This document shows, piece after piece, positions 34,358-43,844 of a stretch of DNA of 64,000 bases (the first letter of the stretch is position 1; every line of letters starts with the position of its first letter). The position numbers were made by a program, and so were the translations under genes. The DNA is from Arthrobacter silvisoli (GTDB lineage: Bacteria > Actinomycetota > Actinomycetes > Actinomycetales > Micrococcaceae): positions 1 through 64,000 of the forward strand of contig NZ_QRCU01000062.1 in assembly GCF_003369445.1 (NCBI RefSeq). The letters are read 5' to 3'. Below the pieces are notes generated by a model. It was not told where the DNA came from. It did no database searches and saw nothing but the letters and a program-made list of their open reading frames with translations.

Positions 34358-34963
34358 GTGTTCGTCAAAGTGTGCGGCCTGAGCACGCCCGAATCCGTGC
34401 AGGCCGCCGTCGAAAGCGGTGCGGACGCCGTTGGCTTCGTGCTCACGAAGAGCCCGCGCGAGGTCTCGCCCGAACAAGCCCGGGCCCTGCTGGCTGGCGT
34501 GCCGGAGGGGGTTGCCGCCGTCGGCGTTTTCCGCCACGAAACTGCCGCCGACGCCGTCGCCACCGCCCGTGCGGCCGGCTTGGAATGGGTCCAGCTGCAT
34601 GGCAGCCGCACCCCGGAAGATGTCCGCACGGTGAACGACGCCGGGATGCGGCTCATCCGCGCCGTCACCCTGGGGGCCGCCGATGGGGAGTTCGCCGACT
34701 GGGGCGAGGAACTGCTGCTCGTCGATGCTGCCGTTCCCGGCTCGGGTGAAGCCTGGGACTACGCCCTGATGCGCGAAAAGGGACTGGCTGGCCGGAAGTG
34801 GCTGTTGGCCGGCGGGCTGTCCCCGGAGAACGTGGCGTCCGCCGTCGAGGCCGCCGCTGCCTGGGGAGTGGATGTGTCCTCCGGCGTCGAAGCCTCCCGC
34901 GGGGTGAAGGACCTGGTGAAGGTGCGGGCATTCGTGGCCGCCGCCAGGCAAGCCCGGACTTAA
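34358..34963 (+). CDS. trpF: Phosphoribosylanthranilate isomerase
   Basis: A 201-residue TIM-barrel enzyme that isomerises N-(5'-phosphoribosyl)anthranilate in tryptophan synthesis. Visible motifs are the catalytic cysteine in VKVCGLST, DAVGFVLTKSPREVS, WVQLHGSRTPEDV and the phosphate-binding LLAGGLSPENV and GVDVSSGVEASRGVKD. The GTG start has GGAGG seven bases upstream. It stands apart from any other trp gene in this window. Actinobacteria often lack trpF and use PriA, so its presence here, next to hutD, is notable. Confidence 0.9.
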   Translation: MFVKVCGLSTPESVQAAVESGADAVGFVLTKSPREVSPEQARALLAGVPEGVAAVGVFRHETAADAVATARAAGLEWVQLHGSRTPEDVRTVNDAGMRLIRAVTLGAADGEFADWGEELLLVDAAVPGSGEAWDYALMREKGLAGRKWLLAGGLSPENVASAVEAAAAWGVDVSSGVEASRGVKDLVKVRAFVAAARQART

Positions 34964-35023
34964 GGGGCCGTTCAGGGCAAACCCCTACCCCCTGCGGCGG
35001 GAGGAAGCGGGAGAATGGTTGGC

Positions 35024-35425
35024 ATGAAGACGATCCTCAACATCATCTGGTTGGTTTTCGGCGGGTTTTGGCTGGCGCTGGGCTATTTCGCGGCCGGCAT
35101 CGTGTGCTGCGTGCTGATCGTGACCATCCCTTGGGGGATCGCGTCCTTCCGGATCGCCGCCTACACCCTGTGGCCGTTCGGCAGGACAGTGGTGGACAAG
35201 CCCGGCTCCGGAAACGTGTTCACCCTTCTGGGCAACGTGATCTGGCTGCTGGTCGCCGGAATCTGGATCGCGATCGGCCACGTGGTCACCGCATTCGCCA
35301 TGGCGATCACCATCATCGGCATCCCGCTGGCCATCGCCAACCTCAAGCTGATCCCGGTGTCCCTCATGCCGCTCGGCAAGCAGATTGTGCCCAGCAACCG
35401 GCCGTTCGCGAGCAACTACCGCTAG
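35024..35425 (+). CDS. YccF domain membrane protein
   Basis: A 133-residue membrane protein with two YccF repeats, seen as NIIWLVFGGFWLALGYF and NVIWLLVAGIWIAIGH, each followed by a conserved TIPWGIASFRIA or IIGIPLAIANLKL segment. Four hydrophobic helices are expected. Function is unknown in this family. I chose the ATG at 35024 (MKTILN), typical for the family; an ATG three codons earlier is also possible. It lies 60 bp after trpF on the same strand. Confidence 0.88.
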   Translation: MKTILNIIWLVFGGFWLALGYFAAGIVCCVLIVTIPWGIASFRIAAYTLWPFGRTVVDKPGSGNVFTLLGNVIWLLVAGIWIAIGHVVTAFAMAITIIGIPLAIANLKLIPVSLMPLGKQIVPSNRPFASNYR

Positions 35426-35429
35426 GCGG

Positions 35430-36194
35430 CTAGGCCCGCCCGAACGCCCCGTCCCTCAGCACCGCCACCGCGGAGGCGGCGTCCAGCCCGGCCGCGATCT
35501 CGACGTCGTCCGGGTACCCCATGCCGATCAGCTCCCGGCCGCTGGAGCAGCCCCGCAGCAGCTCCGGCAGGGCCGGCTCGGCGGCGTCAAAAGCGGCGGC
35601 CGCCGCCAAGGCCTCGGGGGACAATGCCTCGGGGGTGAAGACCTCGCGCCCTGCCGCCACGAGTCCGGCCAGGAACGCGCCCGCACCCCACAGGTCCTCG
35701 ATGGCCGGCCGGAGCCCGCCGTCGGGCCATTTCTCGCCCGCCGCCACCACCGCGATCACGGCATCCTCGGGAAGGGTGGCCAGCACCCAGTCAGCGGTAG
35801 CCGCGGCGTTGCGCAGGCACACGGCCGTCAGCCGCGGCACCTCCCGGGCCAGTTCGTGGCAGATGGCCGAGCCATTGGGCGACGGCAGCACCACCCGCTC
35901 CAGCCCCGGGGTGTCGCGCAGGCTCGACGGCGACAGGCTCAGTCCGCCGCCGTTCCGCGGCCCCGCCAGCGTGGCGTGGTGGTGGACGGCGAAGTCCTCG
36001 GCACCAGTGTCCTTCCAACGGTACGGGTAGACCTGCACGCCGCGTTCGACGGCGACGCTCACGCAGGTGCTGAACGAGAGCACGTCCACCACCACCGCGA
36101 GGTCCGCCCCGGACGTGACCGTGCGGGCGCCGTCGAGCCCCCATTCGAACCTGATCCGGTATGGCTGCTGCCGGTGCACGGCCGCGGCGGTCAC
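35430..36194 (-). CDS. comB: 2-phosphosulfolactate phosphatase family (ComB)
   Basis: A 254-residue ComB-like protein. Family features are FEWGLDGA, VVVDVLSFSTCVSVAVERG, LSLSPSSLRDTPGLERVVLPSPNGSAICHEL and GAGAFLAGLVAAG. In methanogens and some bacteria ComB makes sulfolactate for coenzyme M. In actinobacteria without that pathway the role is unknown. The GTG start overlaps the stop of the upstream DUF4031-HD gene by four bases, so the two act in one operon. Confidence 0.85.
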   Translation of the reverse strand: MTAAAVHRQQPYRIRFEWGLDGARTVTSGADLAVVVDVLSFSTCVSVAVERGVQVYPYRWKDTGAEDFAVHHHATLAGPRNGGGLSLSPSSLRDTPGLERVVLPSPNGSAICHELAREVPRLTAVCLRNAAATADWVLATLPEDAVIAVVAAGEKWPDGGLRPAIEDLWGAGAFLAGLVAAGREVFTPEALSPEALAAAAAFDAAEPALPELLRGCSSGRELIGMGYPDDVEIAAGLDAASAVAVLRDGAFGRA

Positions 36195-37060
36195 TGCAGT
36201 TCCGCCTGCAGGTTCCGGCGAGCGGCGTCCAACCAGAGCGTTTTGGCGCGGGAGCTGTGGAAGAGCGGGTCGAGCGCCAGCAGGCGGCGGACGACGGCGG
36301 CCCGGCCAGCGGCGAAGTCGGCGTCGCTGACGTGCGCGTAGTCTTCGCGGACGGCGGCCAGGTACAGCGCGTAGGCGGGCGGTTCGGCGCCGAGGACGGA
36401 GAGGTCCGCATCGCAGAGCAGGGCGCCGGCGTAGTCTCCGGGCGCGGGATCGTGGGTGGCGGTGAGCCGGACCAGGCGGGCGACCTCGGCAACGTCGCCG
36501 GCGGGCAGGCCCGCCTCGGTGAGCAGTCTCTCGGCCAGTACGGCGGATTCCTCTTCATCCTGGCCGGCGATACCTTCGTAGACGGCGTCGTGGAACCAGG
36601 CCGCCAGGGCCACGGTCCGGGCTGGCAGGGCGGGGTCGGTCAGGGTGTCCAGCGCTTCCAGGACCGCCAGCAGGTGGGTACGGCTGTGGTATCTGCGGTG
36701 GTCTTCGCCCCAGCGTTCCAGCAGTTCGAAGCCGAGTTCCTCGTGGCCGGGAAGGACCGAGTTCCAGCGCTCGAGCAAGGGGACCGTCAAAGTTTTGCTG
36801 CGTTGGCGGGCCGGGATCCGCAGGCCGCTGGCGATCAGCTTGCGCACCAGCACCCGGGCTTCGACGGCGATCGCCCCGGCCGCCACAAGGTCGGCGTAAC
36901 GGCGCTCCGGGACGTCGTAGTGGTCGCCGTCGAAGGCCCGCTCAGGTACGCCGGCCGCCGCGGCGAAGGCGTGCAGTTCCTCAAGGGACGTATCCGACAC
37001 CAGGTGGGAGAACACGGTCCCGTGTGCGGGCCACAGGGGTGGATCCACGTAGACGGCCAT
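36191..37060 (-). CDS. DUF4031 and HD domain protein
   Basis: A 289-residue two-domain protein. The N-terminal ~85 residues (MAVYVDPPLWPAHGTVFSHL, HYDVPERRYADLVAAGA) match DUF4031. The rest is an HD phosphohydrolase-like domain with YHSRTHLLAVLEAL, AAWFHDAVYEG and LTATHDPAPGDY as metal-ligand regions. Substrate unknown, possibly a nucleotide. I use the ATG at 37060. The frame stays open far upstream only because it runs antisense to the FAD oxidase gene. It overlaps comB by four bases. Confidence 0.87.
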   Translation of the reverse strand: MAVYVDPPLWPAHGTVFSHLVSDTSLEELHAFAAAAGVPERAFDGDHYDVPERRYADLVAAGAIAVEARVLVRKLIASGLRIPARQRSKTLTVPLLERWNSVLPGHEELGFELLERWGEDHRRYHSRTHLLAVLEALDTLTDPALPARTVALAAWFHDAVYEGIAGQDEEESAVLAERLLTEAGLPAGDVAEVARLVRLTATHDPAPGDYAGALLCDADLSVLGAEPPAYALYLAAVREDYAHVSDADFAAGRAAVVRRLLALDPLFHSSRAKTLWLDAARRNLQAELQ

Positions 37061-37113
37061 GGCCAAAGTGTAGTCCGGGCGGAGGGCCCGGCAAGGGCCT
37101 CGCGGGTGACGGC

Positions 37114-38448
37114 TCAGCGCTCGGCAGGGAGGATGTTCTGGTTGCCGCGGAAGGTGTTCTCCGGATCGAATTCCCGCTTCACCCGGGACAGCCGCTTGTA
37201 GTTCTCCTCGCCGTACGCGGCCACGATGCGTTCTTGCCCTTCGTGGCCGATGAAGTTCAGCCACACGCCGCCCGTAGTGTGCGGGGCGATGTCGGCGCGG
37301 AAACGCTTGACCCAGGCTTTGGCTTCCTGGCCGCCCTCGGGCGTGTCCGCCAAGCCGAACGGGTGGCTCACCCAGGCGGCGCTGCGGTTCTGCAGGGGCG
37401 TTGACGCCGCGCCCGGCCCGCCTACGGCTCCGCCCCAGCGGGCGATGAGCTGCTGTGAATGTTCGCCCGGCAGTCGCTGCGCCGAGTCCACGAAAAGGTC
37501 CAAGGCATCGTCCGGAAGCTGGTCGTGGTAGTCGGCGCTCCAGTAGTTGTACTTGCCGGGTGGATCGTCCAGCATGCACTGGAAGTCCGCATATCCCATG
37601 GGCCCCACGAGGTCCACGACCGGGCCCATGTCGCGGAACGGCTGGACGTGCGCGGCACCCTCCTCGGCGTCCCCGGCATAGACGTACGCCACGCCAACCG
37701 CCATCTTGCCCACCATGTGCTCCGGGACGAACGGTTCCGGCGGAGCTGTGAGGTAGATCAGGGCGGTCCCGACGGCGTCGGGGGCTGCCAGCGCTGCGTC
37801 GCGGAAGCCGCGGCTCACCTCCGCCGCAGTGCCGCCGTCGAAAAGCAGGATGCCAGCCTGCACGGTGGGGCCGAGATCCCGCAACTGGAACGTGAAGGAC
37901 GTGGCCACCCCGAAGTTCCCGCCGCCTCCGTGCAGGGCCCAGAACAGGTCCGGGTTTTCCCGGGCGTTCGCGGTGACCCGCTCCCCGGCCGCTGTCACCA
38001 GGTCCACAGCGAGCAGGCTGTCGCAGGCGAAGCCGAAGGAACGTTCCAGCCAGCCGGAGCCGCCCCCCAAGGTGAAGCCTGCCACGCCGGTGGTGGAGGC
38101 CCGGCCGCCGGTGGTGGCGAGGCCGTGTTCCTGGGTGGCGCGGTCGAACTCGCCCCAAGTCACGCCCGAGCCAACCGTCACGGTTCGGGCTTCGCGGTCG
38201 ACGCTGATGGTTTTCATGGGCCGCACGTCCACCACCAGGCCGCCTTCGTTGGTGGACATCCCCGCTACCGAGTGGCCGCCGGCGCGCACCGCGACGTCAA
38301 GGCGGTGGTTACGGGCGTACTGCAGTGCCTCGGCCACGTCGGTCGGGGACGCGCATTGCGCGATGACTGCCGGACGGAGGTCGATCATCGCGTTGAAAAG
38401 CTTCCGCCTTTCGTCGTAGTCCGGGCTGTCGGGCCGGGTCCATTCCAT
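37114..38448 (-). CDS. FAD-binding oxidoreductase (berberine bridge type)
   Basis: A 444-residue PCMH-type flavoprotein. The FAD domain has VAVRAGGHSVAGMS (the His that carries covalent FAD in this family), TVGSGVTWGEFDRATQEHGLA, GVAGFTLGGGSGWLERSFG and FWALHGGGGNFGV. The C-terminal BBE segment (ENYKRLSRVKREFDPENTFRGNQNI) is complete. Members oxidise alcohols, sugars or secondary metabolites with oxygen; the substrate here is unknown. It is a single gene upstream of DUF4031-HD. Confidence 0.9.
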   Translation of the reverse strand: MEWTRPDSPDYDERRKLFNAMIDLRPAVIAQCASPTDVAEALQYARNHRLDVAVRAGGHSVAGMSTNEGGLVVDVRPMKTISVDREARTVTVGSGVTWGEFDRATQEHGLATTGGRASTTGVAGFTLGGGSGWLERSFGFACDSLLAVDLVTAAGERVTANARENPDLFWALHGGGGNFGVATSFTFQLRDLGPTVQAGILLFDGGTAAEVSRGFRDAALAAPDAVGTALIYLTAPPEPFVPEHMVGKMAVGVAYVYAGDAEEGAAHVQPFRDMGPVVDLVGPMGYADFQCMLDDPPGKYNYWSADYHDQLPDDALDLFVDSAQRLPGEHSQQLIARWGGAVGGPGAASTPLQNRSAAWVSHPFGLADTPEGGQEAKAWVKRFRADIAPHTTGGVWLNFIGHEGQERIVAAYGEENYKRLSRVKREFDPENTFRGNQNILPAER

Positions 38449-38540
38449 GGTGCACCTCCGCGTCCGTGGCCCTACCCCTCACGCTAAACAGTACGACGGC
38501 GCGCTGCCGCCAGCCACGGGGGAATCCTTAGGAAATTCTT

Positions 38541-39011
38541 TCAGCCTTGCCGCTTGGCAGCCTCGGTGCCGAGGGCGGCCAGGCCCTTTTCGAAGTCCTT
38601 GCCCACCATCTTGTCCATGTTCATGAACAGGGCGAACAGTTTGGACATGAGGGTCTTGTTCTCGCCGGTCATTGCCCAGGTGACCCGGGTGGCGCCGCCT
38701 TCCTGGACGAAGGTGAAAAGGGTGGGGTTCACGCTCTTGAATGGCTTGATGAACTCCAGCCTGATCTGGACACGGGACGGCTCATCCGAACCAACAATCT
38801 CCATGTTGCCGGAGCCCACCTTGCCATTGCCGGTCCACGCGTATTTGGCGCCCACACCGGACTCGGGGCCGGAGTAGCTGCGGCTGAGGTTCGGGTCCAT
38901 GGCTTCCCACGGAGACCAGTGGGTCCATTCGTGGAAGTCATTGACCAAAGGGAAGACCGCTGACGCGGGTACGGGGATGAGCGCGCTTCGGGAAACAGAA
39001 AAGGTTGCCAT
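38541..39011 (-). CDS. SRPBCC family protein
   Basis: A 156-residue START-like protein. It shows the polyketide-cyclase pattern PASAVFPLVNDFHEWTHWSPWEAMDP, followed by GPESGVGAKYAWTGNGKVGSGNMEIV and ATRVTWAMTGE, ending in a long helix. It probably binds a hydrophobic ligand; no substrate is apparent. The ATG at 39011 is used; a GTG two codons upstream is possible. It is a single gene, divergent from clpB. Confidence 0.85.
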   Translation of the reverse strand: MATFSVSRSALIPVPASAVFPLVNDFHEWTHWSPWEAMDPNLSRSYSGPESGVGAKYAWTGNGKVGSGNMEIVGSDEPSRVQIRLEFIKPFKSVNPTLFTFVQEGGATRVTWAMTGENKTLMSKLFALFMNMDKMVGKDFEKGLAALGTEAAKRQG

Positions 39012-39258
39012 GGCCACATGGTACGACTGTGACGGAGCAAACAGGCGGCAGGCGCCCGGCCGTACCGCGTTGGGCGACCCTGCTACATTCCGGGGATGTC
39101 GAGCGCCGGGTAGATCTGGATGCTGGATCCGCCTCCGCTCAGCTTGTTCCTAGGACGCGGCTTCGCCGCCCGGGAGGGGCGCCCGGTACTCGTTTTTCGG
39201 GCCCGCTGGACAGCCGTTCCGCGGTGGGCAAGCATGGACCGCAGAAGACGAAAATAAA
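39012..39258. other. Intergenic region upstream of clpB
   Basis: This stretch lies between the SRPBCC start and the HAIR site and holds the SRPBCC promoter. I see no gene, strong hairpin or repeat in it. Confidence 0.5.
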
Positions 39259-39279
39259 GTTGAGCGTGATAGACTCAAG
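39259..39279 (+). promoter_or_regulatory. HAIR operator (HspR site) for clpB
   Basis: GTTGAGC-N7-ACTCAAG matches the HAIR consensus CTTGAGT-N7-ACTCAAG bound by HspR. A further half-site ACTCAAC follows at 39296-39302. The region is AT-rich and just before the clpB start, so clpB is heat-inducible by relief of HspR repression. Confidence 0.9.
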
Positions 39280-39336
39280 TTTATAAAGTCATCGGACTCA
39301 ACTTTGAATTTTCAGCTTCCCGAAAGGAGCTCTTTC

Positions 39337-42003
39337 TTGGACGTCAAATTCACCACCAAGAGCCAGGAGGCTCTTTCGGCGGCAGCCATGAACGCCTCGA
39401 CGGCGGGGAATCCGCAAGTCGAACCGGCCCACCTCCTCAAGGCCCTCATGGACCAGCGCGAGGGCGTCGCTGTCGCGCTGTTGCGTGCCACGGGCGCGGA
39501 CCCGGACGCGGTGAGCGTCCAGGCGAGCTCCGCGATCAAGGCGCTGCCGTCGTCGTCGGGCAGCTCGGTGCAGCAGGCGCAGCTCTCCCGGCCTGCCCTG
39601 CAGGCCATCAAGGCCGCCGAAAGCGAAGCGGAAAAGCTCGGCGATTCCTTCGTCTCCACCGAACACCTGCTGCTGGGCCTCTCCGCTGGAAGTGACGCGG
39701 TCGGGAAACTGCTGCGCGACGCCGGGGCCTCCCATGAAGCGCTGCTCGCCGCCCTGCCGGGTGTCCGCGGCGACCGCAAGGTCAACTCCCCGGATCCGGA
39801 GAACACCTTCCAGGCGCTCGAGAAGTTCGGCACGGACCTGACCGCCGTGGCGCGTTCGGGCAAACTGGACCCGGTGATCGGCCGCGATTCCGAAATCCGC
39901 CGCGTCATCCAGGTGCTCTCGCGCCGCACCAAGAACAACCCGGTGCTGATCGGCGAGCCCGGCGTGGGCAAGACCGCCGTCGTCGAGGGCCTGGCCCAGC
40001 GCATGGTGGCCGGTGACGTGCCGGAGAGCCTGCGCGGCAAGACGCTGGTGGCTTTGGACCTGGCCTCGATGGTGGCCGGTGCCAAGTACCGCGGCGAATT
40101 CGAGGAACGCCTCAAGGCCGTGCTGGAGGAAATCAAGAGCTCCGAGGGCCAGATCGTCACGTTCATCGACGAGATCCACACCGTGGTGGGTGCCGGTGCC
40201 ACCGGTGAGAGCGCCATGGATGCCGGAAACATGCTCAAGCCCATGCTGGCCCGCGGCGAGCTGCGCCTGATCGGCGCCACCACCCTGGACGAGTACCGCG
40301 AGAACATCGAAAAGGACCCCGCCCTGGAACGCCGCTTCCAGCAGGTCTATGTGGGCGAGCCGAGCGTGGATGACACCATCGGGATCCTGCGCGGCCTCAA
40401 GGAGCGTTACGAGGCGCACCACAAGGTGGCCATCGCCGACTCCGCCCTCGTGGCCGCCGCGACCCTGTCCAACCGCTACATTTCCGGCCGGCAGCTGCCG
40501 GACAAGGCCATCGACCTCGTGGACGAGGCCGCGTCCAGGCTGCGCATGGAGATCGATTCCGCTCCGGAGGAGATTGACCAGCTCCGCCGTGCCGTGGACC
40601 GGCTCACGATGGAAGAGCTCGCCCTCCAGGGCGAGACCGATGCCGCCTCCGTGGAGCGCCTCGCTGCGCTCCGTGCGGACATGGCGGACAAAAAGGAAAC
40701 CCTGGCCGCACTCAACGCCCGGTGGGAAGCGGAGAAGGCAGGGCTCAACCGCGTCGGTGACCTCAAGGCGAAGATCGACGAACTGCGTTCCGCCGCGGAG
40801 AAGTACCAGCGCGAAGGCGACCTCGAATCGGCGTCGCGCATCCTCTACGGCGAACTGCCCGCACTGGAACGCGAGCTGAATGCCGCGGCGGCGGAGGAGT
40901 CTGCCCGGACGGGAACGGGCGACAGGCCGGACCTCATGGTCGCGGAGGAAGTCACCGCGGATGACATCGCCGAGGTCATCTCCGCCTGGACCGGCATCCC
41001 CGCCGGGCGCATGCTGCAGGGCGAGTCGCAGAAGCTGCTGCACATGGAGGAAGAGCTGGGCAAGCGCCTGATCGGCCAGCACAAGGCCGTCACCGCCGTC
41101 TCCGACGCCGTCCGTCGCGCCCGCGCCGGCATCTCCGACCCCCACCGGCCCACCGGCTCGTTCATGTTCCTCGGCCCCACCGGCGTCGGCAAGACCGAAC
41201 TGGCCAAGGCCCTGGCGGACTTCCTCTTCGACGACGAACGCGCCATGATCAGGATCGACATGTCCGAATACGGCGAAAAGCACTCGGTAGCCCGCTTGGT
41301 CGGTGCCCCTCCGGGCTACATCGGCTACGAGGAAGGCGGCCAGCTCACGGAAGCCGTGCGGCGCCGCCCGTACTCCGTGGTGCTCCTGGACGAGGTGGAG
41401 AAGGCCCACCCCGAAGTCTTCGACATCCTCTTGCAGGTGCTCGACGACGGCCGCCTCACCGACGGCCAGGGCCGCACGGTCGACTTCCGGAACACCATCC
41501 TGGTGCTGACGTCCAACTCCGGCAGCCAGTTCCTGGTGGATCAGTCGCTGGACGCCCGTGCCAAGCAGGAAGCCGTGATGTCCGTGGTGCGGGCTTCCTT
41601 CAAACCGGAGTTCCTGAACCGCCTGGATGAAATCGTGCTGTTCGATCCGCTGAGCGTGGACGAACTGGCGGACATCGTGGAACTGCACGTGGCCGAGCTC
41701 GGCAAGCGCCTGCACGGCCGCCGGCTTACCCTCGAGGTCAGCGACGGCGCCCGGGCCTGGCTGGCGATGACCGGCTTCGATCCTGCTTACGGTGCCCGGC
41801 CGCTGCGCCGCCTCGTGCAGCGCGAGATCGGCGACCGGCTCGCCAAGGAGATCCTGGCCGGCACGATCGCCGATGGGGACACTGTGCTGGTGGACACCGC
41901 CACCGACGTCGACGAACTCACCATTGAGGGACTCGAGGCCCTTGCCGGGCCCGACGGCGGTGCTCCTGCCGGCGCCGGCCTGGTGGTGCGCCGGAAGGAC
42001 TGA
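39337..42003 (+). CDS. clpB: ATP-dependent chaperone ClpB
   Basis: An 888-residue disaggregase with all ClpB parts. The N-terminal Clp repeat domain spans about residues 1-145. AAA-1 has Walker A GEPGVGKT (about 206-213). A middle coiled-coil (about 400-520, rich in Glu and Arg) is followed by AAA-2 with Walker [11 protein letters not shown] (about 613). It threads aggregated proteins together with DnaK. The start is a TTG seven bases after AAAGGAG; this gives the usual N-terminus [15 protein letters not shown]. It is controlled by the HAIR site upstream and ended by a strong hairpin. Confidence 0.97.
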   Translation: MDVKFTTKSQEALSAAAMNASTAGNPQVEPAHLLKALMDQREGVAVALLRATGADPDAVSVQASSAIKALPSSSGSSVQQAQLSRPALQAIKAAESEAEKLGDSFVSTEHLLLGLSAGSDAVGKLLRDAGASHEALLAALPGVRGDRKVNSPDPENTFQALEKFGTDLTAVARSGKLDPVIGRDSEIRRVIQVLSRRTKNNPVLIGEPGVGKTAVVEGLAQRMVAGDVPESLRGKTLVALDLASMVAGAKYRGEFEERLKAVLEEIKSSEGQIVTFIDEIHTVVGAGATGESAMDAGNMLKPMLARGELRLIGATTLDEYRENIEKDPALERRFQQVYVGEPSVDDTIGILRGLKERYEAHHKVAIADSALVAAATLSNRYISGRQLPDKAIDLVDEAASRLRMEIDSAPEEIDQLRRAVDRLTMEELALQGETDAASVERLAALRADMADKKETLAALNARWEAEKAGLNRVGDLKAKIDELRSAAEKYQREGDLESASRILYGELPALERELNAAAAEESARTGTGDRPDLMVAEEVTADDIAEVISAWTGIPAGRMLQGESQKLLHMEEELGKRLIGQHKAVTAVSDAVRRARAGISDPHRPTGSFMFLGPTGVGKTELAKALADFLFDDERAMIRIDMSEYGEKHSVARLVGAPPGYIGYEEGGQLTEAVRRRPYSVVLLDEVEKAHPEVFDILLQVLDDGRLTDGQGRTVDFRNTILVLTSNSGSQFLVDQSLDARAKQEAVMSVVRASFKPEFLNRLDEIVLFDPLSVDELADIVELHVAELGKRLHGRRLTLEVSDGARAWLAMTGFDPAYGARPLRRLVQREIGDRLAKEILAGTIADGDTVLVDTATDVDELTIEGLEALAGPDGGAPAGAGLVVRRKD

Positions 42004-42011
42004 TTCGTCGC

Positions 42012-42042
42012 GCGGGTTCCCTGCTTCCGGCAGGGAACCCGC
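42012..42042. terminator. Terminator hairpin after clpB
   Basis: Perfect 13-bp arms (GCGGGTTCCCTGC and complement) enclose TTCCG, nine bases after the clpB stop and just before the stop of the convergent gene at 42048. A short T-rich run follows at 42049. Confidence 0.82.
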
Positions 42043-42047
42043 CGGCC

Positions 42048-42650
42048 CTATTTCTGGAGGACGCTTTCCTTCAGTGTGTTGCCCGAGTCCACCACGATGA
42101 AGCAGTCCACGCGGCGGTCGCCGCTGTCCCAGCTGGTGGAACTCGGATAGACGTTCTGTTGGAGCAGCTTGTAGTTGCGGGAGGCCTCGTTCAGCATCAC
42201 GGTGAGGCAGACCGCGCGCCCCTTGTCCCGCAGGGCGTTGGTGCCCGGGAAGCTGTCGTTCTCCTTGTAGCTGAACACGGCGCCAAGCTGGGCGGAGTGC
42301 GGCGTGGTGCATTCCACGGCGCGGGCCTTGTCGGCATTTGAATCGAAGTCCGCAAAGCAGTCGCCGACGCGGTAGTCCTTGGACTCGATGTCAGCAGGCA
42401 GCGGAGGGCGGCTGGCGGAGGCCGCGGCTCCCGGGCCGCCGGCGGGCTCGGGGCGGTTGCCGAAGACGGAGACCAAGGTCCAGATCAGTGCGATGATCAG
42501 CAACAGCACGAAAAGGACGACGCCGCCGATGATCAGCCGCTGCCTGGTCAGGAGGTCCATCGGCCTGCGGGACCATGCCGGCCGGTTGGCGGGCACGGCG
42601 TCGCCGTATCCGTCCTCCGTGTTGTCCGGGAAGGGGTTTTCCTGGCCCAT
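42048..42650 (-). CDS. Single-pass membrane protein, septum formation-like
   Basis: A 200-residue protein with an acidic N-terminus, one transmembrane helix (LIIGGVVLFVLLLIIALIWTLV, residues about 39-60) and an extracytoplasmic domain. Paired cysteines occur in DCFADF, VECTTPHSAQLGAVF, AVCLTVML and DCFIVV. The CxxPHSxQ-type pattern resembles actinobacterial septum formation/DUF4190-associated proteins, but function is not established. It is convergent with clpB. Confidence 0.75.
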   Translation of the reverse strand: MGQENPFPDNTEDGYGDAVPANRPAWSRRPMDLLTRQRLIIGGVVLFVLLLIIALIWTLVSVFGNRPEPAGGPGAAASASRPPLPADIESKDYRVGDCFADFDSNADKARAVECTTPHSAQLGAVFSYKENDSFPGTNALRDKGRAVCLTVMLNEASRNYKLLQQNVYPSSTSWDSGDRRVDCFIVVDSGNTLKESVLQK

Positions 42651-42894
42651 GTCCGAATCCGTGCCTTTCCTGCTTAGCGAAGCTCACCTTTGGGAGACTT
42701 TACCCAAGTTTTGCCCGCGCCCGCCTGCCATGGTTCACACGGGGCTGCCGGGGTGCCAAGGGTGGGTCCGCGTGGCACGCAGTCGCTCCAGAAAGCATGT
42801 AATCTAGACATACGACAAATTGACCAAACATTCCGGGGCCTCACCGATCGCCAAGGTGACCACCTCCGGTCCAAGTACAAAAGGGGGTCACGCC

Positions 42895-43122
42895 ATGGGG
42901 CGCGGCCGTCAAAAGGCAAAAGCTACCAAGCAGGCTCGGGACATCAAGTACTACTCCCCGAACACTGACTATTCGGCCCTCCAGCGTGAGCTGACGGGGC
43001 CATCAAGTCGTGCGGTGAGCCACTTCGATGACGATCCCACGGAGCCGGATTACTCGGCCTATGCGGACAAGTACGCACAGGATGACGAAGACGACGAGGT
43101 AGACTCGCGCCGCATCGGCTAG
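42895..43122 (+). CDS. DUF3073 domain protein
   Basis: A 75-residue small protein conserved across Actinobacteria. It begins MGRGRQKAKATKQARDIKYYSPNTDYSAL, with a basic N-terminus and an acidic tail (YAQDDEDDEVDSRRIG). Function unknown; the charge pattern suggests nucleic-acid or ribosome contact. The ATG is preceded by AAAGGGGG. A TAATCT -10 box about 90 bp upstream suggests its own promoter. Confidence 0.92.
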   Translation: MGRGRQKAKATKQARDIKYYSPNTDYSALQRELTGPSSRAVSHFDDDPTEPDYSAYADKYAQDDEDDEVDSRRIG

Positions 43123-43226
43123 TTGGCGTGTGCGGTGCCGCCAGGCACCGGCGACGCCACCGCCGTCGTACTTGCATCTCCCGCACTTCCGCCTACCCGG
43201 AACGACACCGGGAAGCACAGTTCTTC

Positions 43227-43266
43227 ACCCGCAGGGTGCGCCCCAGGCGCCCCCTGCGGGTATTTT
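43227..43266 (+). terminator. Intrinsic terminator after DUF3073
   Basis: ACCCGCAGGG pairs with CCCTGCGGGT around a GC-rich loop that can form an inner stem. A TATTTT run follows at once, making this one of the clearest intrinsic terminators in the window. Confidence 0.85.
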
Positions 43267-43268
43267 GC

Positions 43269-43318
43269 GTGCCTTGGCTATAAACGTGCCTGGCTATGAA
43301 CGTGCCTGGCTATCGAGC
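43269..43318. repeat. Three tandem 16-17-bp repeats
   Basis: Units of the form GTGCCTGGCTATRAAC begin at 43269, 43286 and 43302. They fall in the gap between DUF3073 and the MarR gene. Their function is unknown. Confidence 0.65.
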
Positions 43319-43364
43319 AGATCGGCCCGGTGGGCAGATTGATTGGCCGGCGACGGTGCCGGAG

Positions 43365-43829
43365 CTAAGCTGCCGACCCGCCGGACCCGCGCGGAGTGGA
43401 AGCGTCGAGGGATGCCGAGAGGGCCTCGATGAATTCCGTCTGGTCGCCGAGGTCGCTGTGCGGGCTTGCGTTGAAGGCGGCCATGACGGCGTCCAGGTAC
43501 AGCCTGTTGACCCACCGCATCGCCTGACGTCCGCCGGGCGTGAGCGCGAGCTTGATACTGCGCCGGTCGGTGGGATGCGGTTGGCGCACCATCAGGCCCG
43601 CGCGCTCGAGCCGGTCGATCATGGTGGTCATCGATCCGGTGGTGAGGTCCATGAGCTCGGAAAGCTTCTTGGGGGTCAGGCCCTCCTGGTCGGCGGCATG
43701 CGAGAGCGCGTTCAGTTCGGCCATGCTGACGCCCAGTTCCTTGGCGATGCCCGCACGCAAGTTACCGCTCGTGAGCTGAAGCTGGCGCAGCAGCAGAACG
43801 AACGGCACGTAATCAGCTGAGCTGGCCAT
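43365..43829 (-). CDS. MarR family transcriptional regulator
   Basis: A 154-residue winged-helix regulator. The DNA-binding region is ELGVSMAELNALSHAADQEGLTPKKLSELMDLTTGSMTTMIDRLERAGLMVRQPHPTDRRSIKLALTPGG in four linked segments, with the DRR wing intact. It is divergent from the TasA-like/SipW cluster. The 230-bp region between them is full of AGCTTGAY repeats that are good candidates for its binding sites, so it probably controls both itself and the surface-protein genes. Confidence 0.88.
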   Translation of the reverse strand: MASSADYVPFVLLLRQLQLTSGNLRAGIAKELGVSMAELNALSHAADQEGLTPKKLSELMDLTTGSMTTMIDRLERAGLMVRQPHPTDRRSIKLALTPGGRQAMRWVNRLYLDAVMAAFNASPHSDLGDQTEFIEALSASLDASTPRGSGGSAA

Positions 43830-43844
43830 TGCCGGACTCCCTAA

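Noticed and set aside
37061..38158. Upstream extension of the DUF4031-HD protein
   Set aside because: It is antisense to a well-supported FAD oxidase and shows no domain; DUF4031 starts exactly at the ATG at 37060.
39298..42312. 1004-codon minus-strand frame opposite clpB
   Set aside because: Shadow of the plus-strand ClpB gene with low-complexity composition and no family features.
43269..43318. CRISPR-like array
   Set aside because: The three repeats are directly adjacent without spacers, are too short, and no cas genes are present.
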